Position numbers and translations under genes: made by a program. DNA of 64,000 nt from Streptomyces viridochromogenes (lineage in GTDB: Bacteria > Actinomycetota > Actinomycetes > Streptomycetales > Streptomycetaceae), in the NCBI RefSeq assembly GCF_001270495.1, contig NZ_LGUR01000061.1, positions 62,001 through 126,000 of the forward strand. The letters are read 5' to 3'. This document shows, piece after piece, positions 18,923-26,712 of the stretch (positions within the stretch are counted from its first letter, which is position 1; every line of letters begins with the position of its first letter). The notes below the pieces were generated by a model, which saw only the letters and a program-made list of their open reading frames with translations, did not search any database and was not told the origin of the DNA.

Positions 18923-19945
18923 ATGGCAGCGAACCGCCGCCCCACCCTGGCCGATGTCGCCCGAGAAGTCGGCGTCAGCGCCAAGACGGTCTCCCGCGTC
19001 CTCAACGAGGACGGGCCCGCCTCCGCCCAGACCAGGGAACAGGTGCTCGCCGCGGTGGCCAAGCTCGGCTTCCAGCCGAACCTCATGGCCCGCAACATCC
19101 GCGTCGGCGGACCCGACACCACGGTCGGACTGGTCATCCCGGACCTCGGGAACCCCTTCTTCGGGGCCGTGGCCCAGAGCATCGAGGACACGGTCCGCGA
19201 CCGCGGACTGACCCTGCTCATGGGCTCCTCCGCGGACGACGCCGAACGCGAACGCGCCCTGACGGACAAGTTCCTCGCCCGTCGCGTCAGCATCCTGATC
19301 GTCGTACCGTCCGTCGGCGCCGACCACTCCCACCTCAAGTCCCACCGGACGGCGGGACTGCCCGTGATCTTCCTCGACCGACCCGGAGTCGGCCTCGCCA
19401 CGGACAGCATCGTCAGCTCCAACCGTGCCGGAGCCCACGATGGTGTCGCCCACCTCATCGCCCACGACCACCGGCGCATCGGCTTCGTCGGCGATCTGCC
19501 CACCAAGCTCTACACCCGCCGCGAACGCCTGGCCGGCTACCGCTCGGCGCTGCAGGAAGCCGACATCCTCTACGACCGCCTGCTCGTCACCAACGCCCAC
19601 GACCAGCAAGGAGCCGAGGCCGCGACCGCCCAACTCCTCGGCCTGGCCGATCCCCCCACGGCCCTGTTCGCCGGCAACAACATCATGGCGCTGGGGATAG
19701 TCGCCGAACTGGCCCGCAGCAAACGCAAGGACGTCGCCGTCGTCGCCTTCGACGACGTGTCGCTCGCCGAGGCGCTCGAACCGGCCCTGACGGTCGTCGC
19801 CCAGGACCCGGAAGAACTCGGCAGAACGGCGGCGACCACCGCCCTGACCCGCCTCGACGGCGACCGCACCCGCGCCCGCACCATCACGGTCCCCACCCGG
19901 CTGATCGTCCGAGGCTCGGGCGAGCAGCCCGCGCCCAAACGGTAG
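18923..19945 (+). CDS. LacI-family transcriptional regulator of the fructan locus
   Basis: 340 residues. The N-terminal helix-turn-helix begins TLADVAREVGVSAKTVSRVL, then the hinge helix (QPNLMARNIR) and a periplasmic-binding-like effector domain (VGLVIPDLGNPFFGAVAQSI). LacI proteins bind semi-palindromes with a central CG, and the two tandem TGTCAWCGWTGACA pairs in this locus fit that pattern. The likely role is repression of levanase, importer and perhaps kinase, relieved by fructose or a fructose phosphate. The effector is inferred. Confidence 0.9.
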   Translation: MAANRRPTLADVAREVGVSAKTVSRVLNEDGPASAQTREQVLAAVAKLGFQPNLMARNIRVGGPDTTVGLVIPDLGNPFFGAVAQSIEDTVRDRGLTLLMGSSADDAERERALTDKFLARRVSILIVVPSVGADHSHLKSHRTAGLPVIFLDRPGVGLATDSIVSSNRAGAHDGVAHLIAHDHRRIGFVGDLPTKLYTRRERLAGYRSALQEADILYDRLLVTNAHDQQGAEAATAQLLGLADPPTALFAGNNIMALGIVAELARSKRKDVAVVAFDDVSLAEALEPALTVVAQDPEELGRTAATTALTRLDGDRTRARTITVPTRLIVRGSGEQPAPKR

Positions 19946-20040
19946 GCGGCTTGTCCCTGCCGGAATCGGGGACGGCACGCGAAGGTCTTCCACTGAGCCC
20001 CGCGCCCTGACGTGCCGACCTGACGGGTCGTGGGGCAGCC

Positions 20041-20187
20041 CGCCCTGGTGGCGACAACGCCGCCGCTGCCGCCTGCCTCGGCTCCGTCCTTCGCCCCGAT
20101 GACGTGGTGCTCGTAAAGGCGTCACGCGGCGGCCGGCTCTGGCAGATCGCCCAAGCCCTCACAGGGCGGCCCATCACCGGCCCGTGA
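20041..20187 (+). pseudogene. MurF-like 3' remnant
   Basis: The frame read from 20041 to the stop at 20185-20187 gives DNAAAAACLGSVLRP, DDVVLVKASRGGRLWQ and IAQALTGRPITGP. The segment resembles the C-terminal end of Mur-ligase family enzymes (MurF: ...GDVVLVKxSRxxxLxxIAxAL). Upstream is a stop (20008-20010) and no Mur domain, so only the tail survives. The rest of 19946-20318 holds no other gene that I can see. Confidence 0.5.
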
Positions 20188-20318
20188 GCCGCCGTGCATC
20201 GCTGTGCAGCAGACCACTTGCCCGTCCCGCCCTGCCTCGGCCACCGCCGTCAGCGGCCCTCGGCCTCCGGCGGCTGACGTCCCTTCCCTCGGCGAGCTCT
20301 TCACGAGGGCCGTCGGTG

Positions 20319-20933
20319 TCATGCTCCGCCGCCGGTCTCGGGTACCGGTGTGCCCGGTGGCGTGAAGGCGGCGAGCACGGTGGCGGTGATGTGGTCGGCG
20401 GCGCGGTCGGACGTGAGGCGGCCGGCGCGGATCTCCTCTGCCGCGCTGTGCATGACCGCGTGCAGGACATTGACCAGCCAGGCGATCGGCAGGTCCGTAC
20501 GGAAGGCTCCCTCGGCGCGGCCGCGGGCGACCAGCGCCTCGACGCGGGCGGCGGGTCCGGCATGCAGTTCGCGGATGCGGCCGGCGGAGAGTTCCCGTTG
20601 GGCGGCGACGAGGAGCGCTCGTGCCTGGTCCACCAGGTGCCAGCCGGCCTCGATGTACCGCGCCAGGGCGAGCAGCGGATCACCGGCCAGGTCGACCGTG
20701 TCCAGCACGTCGTTGCCCCGGTCGATGGCGCGGCTCATCGCCGCGTCGACGACCTCCGCCCGGGAGGCGAAGTGCGCGTACAGCGTCACCCGGCCCACGC
20801 CCGCGGCCCGCGCGATCTCGCTCAGGCTCGCCTCCGGGTTCCGTCCGAGGCATTCGGCCGCCGCCTGCACGATCGCCTCGATGCTGCGCAGAGCGTCGGC
20901 ACGCTTGGCGGCCGTGGAGTTCTTGCTGCCCAT
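20319..20933 (-). CDS. TetR-family regulator
   Basis: 204 residues. The helix-turn-helix is at about residues 33-60 (ASLSEIARAAGVGRVTLYAH), and an all-helical ligand domain of a drug-sensing TetR follows. It is divergent from an MFS efflux gene, and TetR-type repeats lie between them, so it most likely represses the pump and its own gene. The ATG at 20933 is the start directly before the conserved N-terminus. Confidence 0.88.
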   Translation of the reverse strand: MGSKNSTAAKRADALRSIEAIVQAAAECLGRNPEASLSEIARAAGVGRVTLYAHFASRAEVVDAAMSRAIDRGNDVLDTVDLAGDPLLALARYIEAGWHLVDQARALLVAAQRELSAGRIRELHAGPAARVEALVARGRAEGAFRTDLPIAWLVNVLHAVMHSAAEEIRAGRLTSDRAADHITATVLAAFTPPGTPVPETGGGA

Positions 20934-20952
20934 GCACCCACAGTACCCCAGC

Positions 20953-21018
20953 AAGTCGTACAGCACTGTTTGGCTTATACCCCCGGGGCGTATAACGTGA
21001 ACACCACTGTTCGACTTA
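20953..21018. promoter_or_regulatory. TetR/MFS divergent operator region
   Basis: An imperfect palindrome, AAGTCGTACAG-CA-CTGTTTGGCTT, covers 20953-20976. Its right arm CACTGTTTGGCTTA is repeated as CACTGTTCGACTTA at 21005-21018. Between them lies a second palindrome, ATACCCCCGGGGCGTAT (20977-20993). These lie right before both starts and are the obvious binding sites for the TetR protein. Confidence 0.65.
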
Positions 21019-21037
21019 GCGACGAGGGGTGAGCGCG

Positions 21038-22435
21038 ATGAGCGACACGGAAACCACCACCACACGCGCACCTGATGCACCGCATCCGCTGCGCTGGACG
21101 GCCTTGGGGCTGCTGGGGCTGGCCCAGCTGATGCTGATCCTCGACATCACCGTGGTCGCGATCGCGCTGCCTGACATGGGCGCCGAACTCGACCTGGGCC
21201 GCGCGGCGCTGACCTGGGTGGTCAGCGGATACGCCCTCACGTTCGGGAGTCTGATGCTGCTCGGCGGCCGGGCCGCGGACCTGTTCGGTCCCAAGCGGGT
21301 CGTCCTGGCCGGGCTCGCGGTGTTCACCGTCGCCTCGCTGGCCGCAGGACTCGCCACCGGTGCCCCGCTGCTGCTCGCCGCGCGAATCGCCCAGGGTGTC
21401 GGCGCCGCGATGCTCTCGCCCGCCGCGCTGTCCGTGGTGGTGCGGCTGTTCGACGGCGACGAGCGCAACCGCGCGCTGGGCATCTGGTCGGCGCTCGGCG
21501 GCGGGGGCGCCGCCCTCGGCGTGCTGCTGGGCGGACTGATCACGGCAGGTCCGGGCTGGGCCTGGGTCTTCTTCGTCAACGTCCCTGTGGGCCTGGTCGT
21601 CCTCGTCTCGCTTGCCCGGATCCTGCCCGGCTTGCCGCGCGCGGCCGCCGGTTCCCTCGACATACCCGGCGCTGTGCTGGTCGCCGCCGCGACCGGCGCC
21701 CTCATCTACGCCCTGCTCCGTGCCGGTGACCACGGCTGGCTCGACCTCGTCACGGTGGCTCTGGTCGCCGCCTCTGCAGCCGTCTACGCGGCCTTCGCCC
21801 TCTGGCAACGCCGGGCGGCGGCACCGCTGATGGACCTGCGTCTGCTCGGCCGACGCCCGGTGGTGGCGGGCACCTTCGTCATCGCCGTGACGACGGCGCT
21901 GATGGTGGGGGCCTTCTTCCTCGGCTCCTTCTACCTCCAGAACCATCAGGACCACGGTGCTCTGACGACCGGTGTGCTGTTCCTGCCGGTGGCGCTGCTG
22001 ACCATGGCCGCAGCCGCAGCCGCCGGACGCGTGATCGGCCGTCTGGGAGCACGGCTGCTGGCTGTGGTCTCCCTCGCCGTGGCAGCCGCCGGGTTCCTCG
22101 TTCCGGTGCTGTGGTCGGGAACGGCCGCGATGGTCACCGGCGTCAGCGTGGCCGCTGCGGGTCTGGGCGCGCTGTTCGTGGTCGCCTCCGCCACCGCGCT
22201 CGCCGGCGTCGCACCCCACGAGGCCGGGGTGACGTCGGGGATCGTGAGCACCTTCCACGAGTTCGGCGCCTCGGCCGGCGCCGCGGCCGTCTCCAGCGCC
22301 GCCGCCGCGAGCATCGCCGCCCGCACCGGCGGCCAGACGGCCTCCGGGTTCGACGACGCGTTCCTCGTCGCCACGGGCATGGCCGCGGTCTCCGCCGTCA
22401 TCGTCCTGTGGCTGATCCCCGCCAAGCACGAGTAA
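21038..22435 (+). CDS. MFS drug transporter, DHA2 (14-TMS) family
   Basis: 465 residues. MLILDITVVAIALPDMGAEL is the family motif D1 in the first helix. GGRAADLFGPKRV is motif A, and ARIAQGVGAAMLSPAALSVV and WVFFVNVPVGLVVL are typical of EmrB/QacA pumps. Fourteen hydrophobic segments can be counted. It exports a toxic small molecule using the proton gradient. The ATG at 21038 (or the GTG at 21029) follows GAGGGG. It is controlled by the adjacent TetR. Confidence 0.92.
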   Translation: MSDTETTTTRAPDAPHPLRWTALGLLGLAQLMLILDITVVAIALPDMGAELDLGRAALTWVVSGYALTFGSLMLLGGRAADLFGPKRVVLAGLAVFTVASLAAGLATGAPLLLAARIAQGVGAAMLSPAALSVVVRLFDGDERNRALGIWSALGGGGAALGVLLGGLITAGPGWAWVFFVNVPVGLVVLVSLARILPGLPRAAAGSLDIPGAVLVAAATGALIYALLRAGDHGWLDLVTVALVAASAAVYAAFALWQRRAAAPLMDLRLLGRRPVVAGTFVIAVTTALMVGAFFLGSFYLQNHQDHGALTTGVLFLPVALLTMAAAAAAGRVIGRLGARLLAVVSLAVAAAGFLVPVLWSGTAAMVTGVSVAAAGLGALFVVASATALAGVAPHEAGVTSGIVSTFHEFGASAGAAAVSSAAAASIAARTGGQTASGFDDAFLVATGMAAVSAVIVLWLIPAKHE

Positions 22436-22582
22436 GCCGAGGGCCGATGGGGTCGGCCGGGTTCAGCATCTCCGCAGCCGCGGCGCGGACGAAGCCGAAG
22501 ACCCGACCCGTACACCCTGCCGGATCCGATCCACAACGCTCGGGCGTACCCGACGCGCTCAACGTGCTCACGGAGGCACTGG

Positions 22583-23110
22583 ATGAACATCGGAAGGCGT
22601 CGGCTGCTGACGGCCGGCATCACCACGGCATGTGTCGGCGCGGCACTGGGCGCAGCCCTGTGGATCGGCGGCACACAGCAAGAGAGCAACAACGGGCGAA
22701 GCGGCCGACAGGAAGCGGTCGCCGAACGCGGCCGGACCGTGATGCCCTTCGACCTCGAAGAGACCACCCACCACTTCACCCCGAACGAAACGGGCGGCAT
22801 CCAGGACGTCGTCGCCGACCGACCCGATGACGAGAAGCAGATCGCCCTCATCCGCACCCACCTGAAGCAGGAGGCCAAGGCGTTCGGCCAGGGCGACTTC
22901 GGCGACCCCGCCCAGATCCACGGCACCGCCATGCCGGGACTCACGGCACTGCAAGACGGCTACGAGCGAATCGCGGTGCGCTACCGGGAACGGTCCGACG
23001 GAGCCACCCTCACCTACACCACCGACGAGCCCGCCCTGGTCGACGCCCTGCACGACTGGTTCGAAGCGCAGCTCAGCGACCACGGCGACCACGCCGAAAC
23101 CGGCCATTGA
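22583..23110 (+). CDS. Exported protein of unknown function
   Basis: 175 residues. The N-terminus MNIGRRRLLTAGITTACVGA has a twin-arginine-like/hydrophobic export signal. The body is polar and acidic, with a conserved-looking core MPFDLEETTHHF, IRTHLKQEAKAF, GDFGDPAQIHG and MPGLTALQDGYERI. I recognise this core from short actinobacterial proteins that are often misnamed aspartate carbamoyltransferase; none of the real carbamoyltransferase motifs are here. The many His and acidic residues would allow metal binding, but that is a guess. It is followed closely by a GNAT gene. Confidence 0.7.
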   Translation: MNIGRRRLLTAGITTACVGAALGAALWIGGTQQESNNGRSGRQEAVAERGRTVMPFDLEETTHHFTPNETGGIQDVVADRPDDEKQIALIRTHLKQEAKAFGQGDFGDPAQIHGTAMPGLTALQDGYERIAVRYRERSDGATLTYTTDEPALVDALHDWFEAQLSDHGDHAETGH

Positions 23111-23172
23111 CCAGCAGCCGAGCATCCCGGCAGGCCGTCACCGCACACGACGCACGATCGGAGGTGGACAGG

Positions 23173-23592
23173 TTGAGCGACCCGTACGAGTTGAGGGTGG
23201 GTGTGCCCTCCGTCGAGGTCTTCCGGCGCCTGCGCACCGACGCCGGCCTCTCGGACAAGGCCCCCGATGCGGTCGCACTCGCCCTGCCCAACACATGGCA
23301 CGGGGTAGTCCTCCACCACGACGGGAAGCCCGTCGGCATGGGGCGCATCGTCGGTGACAGCGGTACCGCGTTCCAGATCGTCGACATCTGCGTACACCCC
23401 GCACACCAGGGCCGCGGCCTCGGCAGGCGCATCATGGCCGCGCTCACCGGGGAACTGGAGCGCCGGGCGCCGGCCACCGCCTACGTCTCGCTGATCGCGG
23501 ACGGCCCCGCCCGCGTCCTCTACGAGAAGTTCGGCTTCGCCGACACCGCCACGCACGATTCGATCGGCATGTACCGCGTGATGGGCGCCTGA
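23173..23592 (+). CDS. GNAT-family N-acetyltransferase
   Basis: 139 residues from the TTG at 23173, chosen because GGAGGTGG lies about 7 nt upstream. A longer in-frame start at 23107 would touch the preceding gene but has no ribosome site. The acetyl-CoA loop is VHPAHQGRGLGRRIMAAL, and LYEKFGFADT is the usual C-terminal motif. The substrate is unknown. Confidence 0.85.
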   Translation: MSDPYELRVGVPSVEVFRRLRTDAGLSDKAPDAVALALPNTWHGVVLHHDGKPVGMGRIVGDSGTAFQIVDICVHPAHQGRGLGRRIMAALTGELERRAPATAYVSLIADGPARVLYEKFGFADTATHDSIGMYRVMGA

Positions 23593-23602
23593 TCTCGGGC
23601 CT

Positions 23603-24280
23603 TCACCGGGGCAGGGTCTGGGTGACGCGCCACAGTCGGCGCGGCAGGTCACCCTCCTCGAAGGCGTGGACCTCGTTCAGGGTCCAGCCCTCGGCGAGGG
23701 TGTCGACGAGGGCGCGGTCGAAGAAGTGCACGGCGAAGCCGCCATGTTCGTAGATGTGGTCGCCGCGGGCGGTGCCGGTGCCGTAGTGGGCGTCGCCGGT
23801 GTGGCGGACGGTGTAGACGAGGGTTCCGCCCGGCCGCAGCACCCGGCCGACCTCGCCGACGAGGGCGTGGATCTCCTCCGTCGACAGGGCCATGCACAGC
23901 AGCATGTGCGCGAACACCGCGTCCACCGAGGCGTCCGGCAGAGGCAGCGGGTCGCGAACGTCGTGCACGACCGCGGTCACACGATCGGCCACCCCCTGCT
24001 GCCGGGCGGCGGTCCGCAGCTGGTCGAGGCCGGTGGCGGAAAAGTCGGTGGCCCGGACGGTGAAGCCCTCGCGGGCGAGGTAGAGGGCGTCGCGGCCGTG
24101 GCCGGCTCCGAGCTCGACAACGTCACGGGCCCCGGCGGCACGGAGGACGCCGGCGGCGTGGACGGCCGCAGCCGAGGGCTCCTCCCCGTACATGCCGGGG
24201 TGCGCGGTGTACGTCTCCTGCCAATGAGCCCTTTGCGCGTCGGCCAGGTCCTGTCCCTCGTCCGTCATGAACGCAAGCAT
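23603..24280 (-). CDS. Class I SAM-dependent methyltransferase
   Basis: 225 residues. Motif I VVELGAGHGRDALYLA, then RATDFSATGLDQL, a motif II-like DASVDAVFAHMLLCMAL, and VLRPGGTLVYTVR. This is a small-molecule methyltransferase fold of the type often found with ArsR genes. It is divergent from a CmtR-like metal sensor, and the two starts are only 45 bp apart. The start is uncertain (ATG 24280 or 24268). The substrate is unknown; a role in metal or metalloid stress is possible from context. Confidence 0.8.
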   Translation of the reverse strand: MLAFMTDEGQDLADAQRAHWQETYTAHPGMYGEEPSAAAVHAAGVLRAAGARDVVELGAGHGRDALYLAREGFTVRATDFSATGLDQLRTAARQQGVADRVTAVVHDVRDPLPLPDASVDAVFAHMLLCMALSTEEIHALVGEVGRVLRPGGTLVYTVRHTGDAHYGTGTARGDHIYEHGGFAVHFFDRALVDTLAEGWTLNEVHAFEEGDLPRRLWRVTQTLPR

Positions 24281-24293
24281 AGTCCACCGTTTG

Positions 24294-24303
24294 CTGAATT
24301 CAG
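24294..24303. promoter_or_regulatory. Short palindrome in the methyltransferase/CmtR promoter
   Basis: CTGAATTCAG is a perfect 10-bp palindrome centred in the 45-bp divergent promoter. It is a plausible binding site for the ArsR/CmtR-type repressor, which would then regulate both directions. Confidence 0.45.
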
Positions 24304-24324
24304 GATCTGCTGTACTGTCGTGAT

Positions 24325-24660
24325 GTGCTGACCGTTGCCTCCGACATCGACGTGCTGGCCCGCTTCGGCCGCGCGCTCGCCGATCCCATCCGCTGCCGGA
24401 TCCTGCTCGCTCTGCGCCAGGCCCCCGCCTACCCGGCCGACCTGGCCGATGCCCTCGGCGTCTCCCGCACCCGGCTGTCCAACCACCTGGCCTGCCTGCG
24501 CGACTGCGGCCTGGTCGTCACCGCGCCCGACGGCCGCCGCACCCGCTACGAACTCGCCGACGAACGCCTCGGCCACGCCCTCGACGACCTGCGCACCGCG
24601 GTGGTCGCAGTGGAGGCGGACAAGACCTGCCCGGAAGTGGAGTCGAAGGGCTGCTGCTGA
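24325..24660 (+). CDS. cmtR: CmtR-like ArsR-family metal sensor
   Basis: 111 residues from a GTG start. The sequence follows Mycobacterium CmtR closely: LARFGRALADPIRCRILLAL, then SRTRLSNHLACLRDCGLVV. CmtR binds Cd/Pb through two cysteines in the recognition helix segment (here the pair in LACLRDCG) and one near the C-terminus (here DKTCPE). All three are present, so it should be a Cd(II)/Pb(II)-responsive repressor. The stop overlaps the start of the CDF exporter gene. Confidence 0.85.
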   Translation: MLTVASDIDVLARFGRALADPIRCRILLALRQAPAYPADLADALGVSRTRLSNHLACLRDCGLVVTAPDGRRTRYELADERLGHALDDLRTAVVAVEADKTCPEVESKGCC

Positions 24661-25367
24661 TGACCGCGACATCCCTCGGCCCCTCCCCGGCCCGCCGCGA
24701 GACGCTCACCCGCCGAATACGCCTGCTGGTCACCGCGACGATCACCTACAACGTCATCGAGGCAGCGGTCGCCCTCACCGCCGGCACTCTCGCCTCCTCC
24801 ACCGCCCTGATCGGCTTCGGCCTGGACTCCGTCATCGAAGTCTCCTCCGCCGCCGCGGTCGCCTGGCAGTTCTCCGCACGCGAGCACGCCGCACGCGAAG
24901 CCCGCGAAAGGACCACGCTGCGGATCATCGCGGTGTCGTTCTTCGCGCTCGCCCTCTACGTCACCATCGACGCCGTCCGTGCCCTGACAGGAACCGGCGA
25001 CGCCGAACGCTCCATCCCCGGCATCGTCCTCGCGGCCCTCTCGCTGGCGGTGATGCCGTTCCTGTCCGCCGCACAGCGACGTGCCGGACGGGAACTCGGC
25101 TCCGCCTCCGCGGTCGCCGACTCCAAGCAGACCCTGCTGTGCACCTACCTGTCGGCCGTCCTCCTGGTCGGCCTGATCCTCAACGCCACCCTCGGATGGT
25201 CCTGGGCCGACCCCGTGGCCGCCCTGGCCATCGCCGCCATCGCCGTCAAGGAAGGACGGGACGCATGGCGGGGCGAAGGCTGCTGCGCGCCGACGGCCAC
25301 TCCTACGGATGCTCCGTCGAACGAGGACGCGTGCGGCTGCCGGCCCGGCTGCACCTGCTGCTCATGA
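24660..25367 (+). CDS. CDF-type heavy-metal efflux protein with Cys-rich tail
   Basis: 235 residues with five to six hydrophobic helices. GFGLDSVIEVSSA carries the CDF metal site in the second helix, and ADSKQTLLCTYLSAVLL and GWSWADPVAALAIAAIAV match the fifth and sixth helices. The usual cytoplasmic C-domain is replaced by a short tail rich in Cys (ACGCRPGCTCCS, and GCCAPT before it), suited to thiophilic metals. It is translationally coupled to cmtR. Likely function: proton-driven export of cadmium or lead. Confidence 0.88.
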   Translation: MTATSLGPSPARRETLTRRIRLLVTATITYNVIEAAVALTAGTLASSTALIGFGLDSVIEVSSAAAVAWQFSAREHAAREARERTTLRIIAVSFFALALYVTIDAVRALTGTGDAERSIPGIVLAALSLAVMPFLSAAQRRAGRELGSASAVADSKQTLLCTYLSAVLLVGLILNATLGWSWADPVAALAIAAIAVKEGRDAWRGEGCCAPTATPTDAPSNEDACGCRPGCTCCS

Positions 25368-25501
25368 ACATCTCGTTGCGAAGCACCCCTGTCGGCGGCG
25401 CCCGCCTCCAACCCCGCCTGCCCGACCGCGCCCTGCGCCTCCTGCTCGGCACCCTCGCCACCGCCCTCGGCACCCTGTACGCCACCCAGACCCTGGCCTG
25501 A
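25364..25501 (+). pseudogene. TauE/SafE-like 3' fragment
   Basis: A 45-codon frame overlaps the CDF stop (ATGA). It encodes PVGGARLQPRLPDRALRLLL followed by a hydrophobic segment, like the last helix of TauE/SafE permeases. The rest of such a protein is missing, so it is probably a deletion relic that happens to be translated. A real small membrane peptide cannot be excluded. Confidence 0.45.
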
Positions 25502-25531
25502 CCGCCCGGCCGTGGATCTCGAAGGAGGGGC

Positions 25532-25756
25532 TCCGTAACGCCGCCGCTCGCGCTGCGCCTCAAGGCCGCGTGGCAGGCGTGGGAGAACCACCGCGACGGC
25601 GGGGACGAGGAGGAGGCGCAGGCCGAGGAGGGCGGGCCGAGCCCGCTGGAGGTCGCCGCGGTCAGCCTCGCCAACGGTGGCGACAACATCGGCGTCCACG
25701 TTCCCGTCTTCGCCACCGCAGGCGTCGCCCCCCGTTCGCCGGTAAGTGATCTGTAG
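25532..25756 (+). pseudogene. CadD-family cadmium transporter fragment
   Basis: The frame ending at 25754-25756 reads PPLALRLKAAWQAWENHRD, an acidic linker, then LEVAAVSLANGGDNIGVHVP and VFATAG. LxxAAVxxANGGDNIGxxVPxFA is the hallmark of CadD-type cadmium resistance transporters. There is no start codon (GTA follows an AAGGAGG site) and the N-terminal and C-terminal parts are absent. It lies beside cmtR and the CDF gene, so the locus once held a fuller cadmium resistance set. Confidence 0.65.
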
Positions 25757-25794
25757 GATCACGTGCCGGCGGGTAACCAGGGGAGGCGATTGCG

Positions 25795-26502
25795 ATGGCC
25801 GGCGCAGTACTGGTCCACGGTCTCTACCATCGCCCCGAGCACTTTGCCCTGGTAGTGGAAGGCCTGCAGGCCGCAGGCGTTCACGTGGTCGTTCCAGAGT
25901 TGCACCGCGGCTCCCTGAGAGCGGACACGGCGGCGGTTCAGGCTGCCCTCGACGCCTTGGACGAGCCGCCCGTCGTCCTCGGACACTCCTACGGCGGTTC
26001 GGTGGTCACCGGTCTTCAGCGCGCGGCGCACCTCGTCTACGTGGCGGCCTTCGTGCTCGACGCGGGTGAGAGCGCGGCGGGCACCGGCGGTGCAACTCCC
26101 CGGCTCCGAAGCGCCATCGAGTCCGCACCTGACGACTCCACCTTCATCCGCCGCGATCTGGCCGCCGACGTCTTCTACGCCGACTGCCCCGAGGATCGCG
26201 CCGCCTGGGCCGTGGACCTGCTGCGCGTTCAGGGGCCAGGGTGCGGGCGGGGCGTTCCCGAGCGTCAGAGCTGGAAGCACACGCCGTCCACGTACGTCGT
26301 CTGCGCGCGAGACCGGGCGATAGAGCCCGAACTGCAACGCGTGTTGGCCCGACGTTGCACATCGGTTCGCGAGTGGCCAACGGGCCACTCCCCCTTCGTC
26401 GTCCGACCGGATCTGGTCGTGGACCTCATGCTGGAGCTGCTGCGCGACTGCGCGAGCCCGAACCGGAGCGACGGCAGGCACTCGGCTGCTCATCGACCGT
26501 AG
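25795..26502 (+). CDS. Alpha/beta hydrolase
   Basis: 235 residues. The nucleophile elbow is GHSYGGSVV (Ser near residue 65), an early VHGLYHRPEHF forms the oxyanion region, and the catalytic His is in PTGHSPF. It resembles the small salicylate-esterase/EstC-like group. GGGAGG precedes the ATG at 25795. No clear operon partner; the substrate is unknown. Confidence 0.85.
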   Translation: MAGAVLVHGLYHRPEHFALVVEGLQAAGVHVVVPELHRGSLRADTAAVQAALDALDEPPVVLGHSYGGSVVTGLQRAAHLVYVAAFVLDAGESAAGTGGATPRLRSAIESAPDDSTFIRRDLAADVFYADCPEDRAAWAVDLLRVQGPGCGRGVPERQSWKHTPSTYVVCARDRAIEPELQRVLARRCTSVREWPTGHSPFVVRPDLVVDLMLELLRDCASPNRSDGRHSAAHRP

Positions 26503-26712
26503 CGACGTGCTCCGGCAGGCATCCGGGGTTCGCCACCGTCACGCGCGCTCGACCACTCCCCACCGCCCAACGCGGGGTACCCGAGCGGGCATGGCCGTCT
26601 GAGCCTCCCCTGATGGGCGGCCGGACGGACCTGTTGCGACGGGCCGCCGCCCGGCACGATGGCCGCGGTGTGCCCCGACGTCCGGGGCGTCGCATACAAA
26701 ACGGGAGATGCG

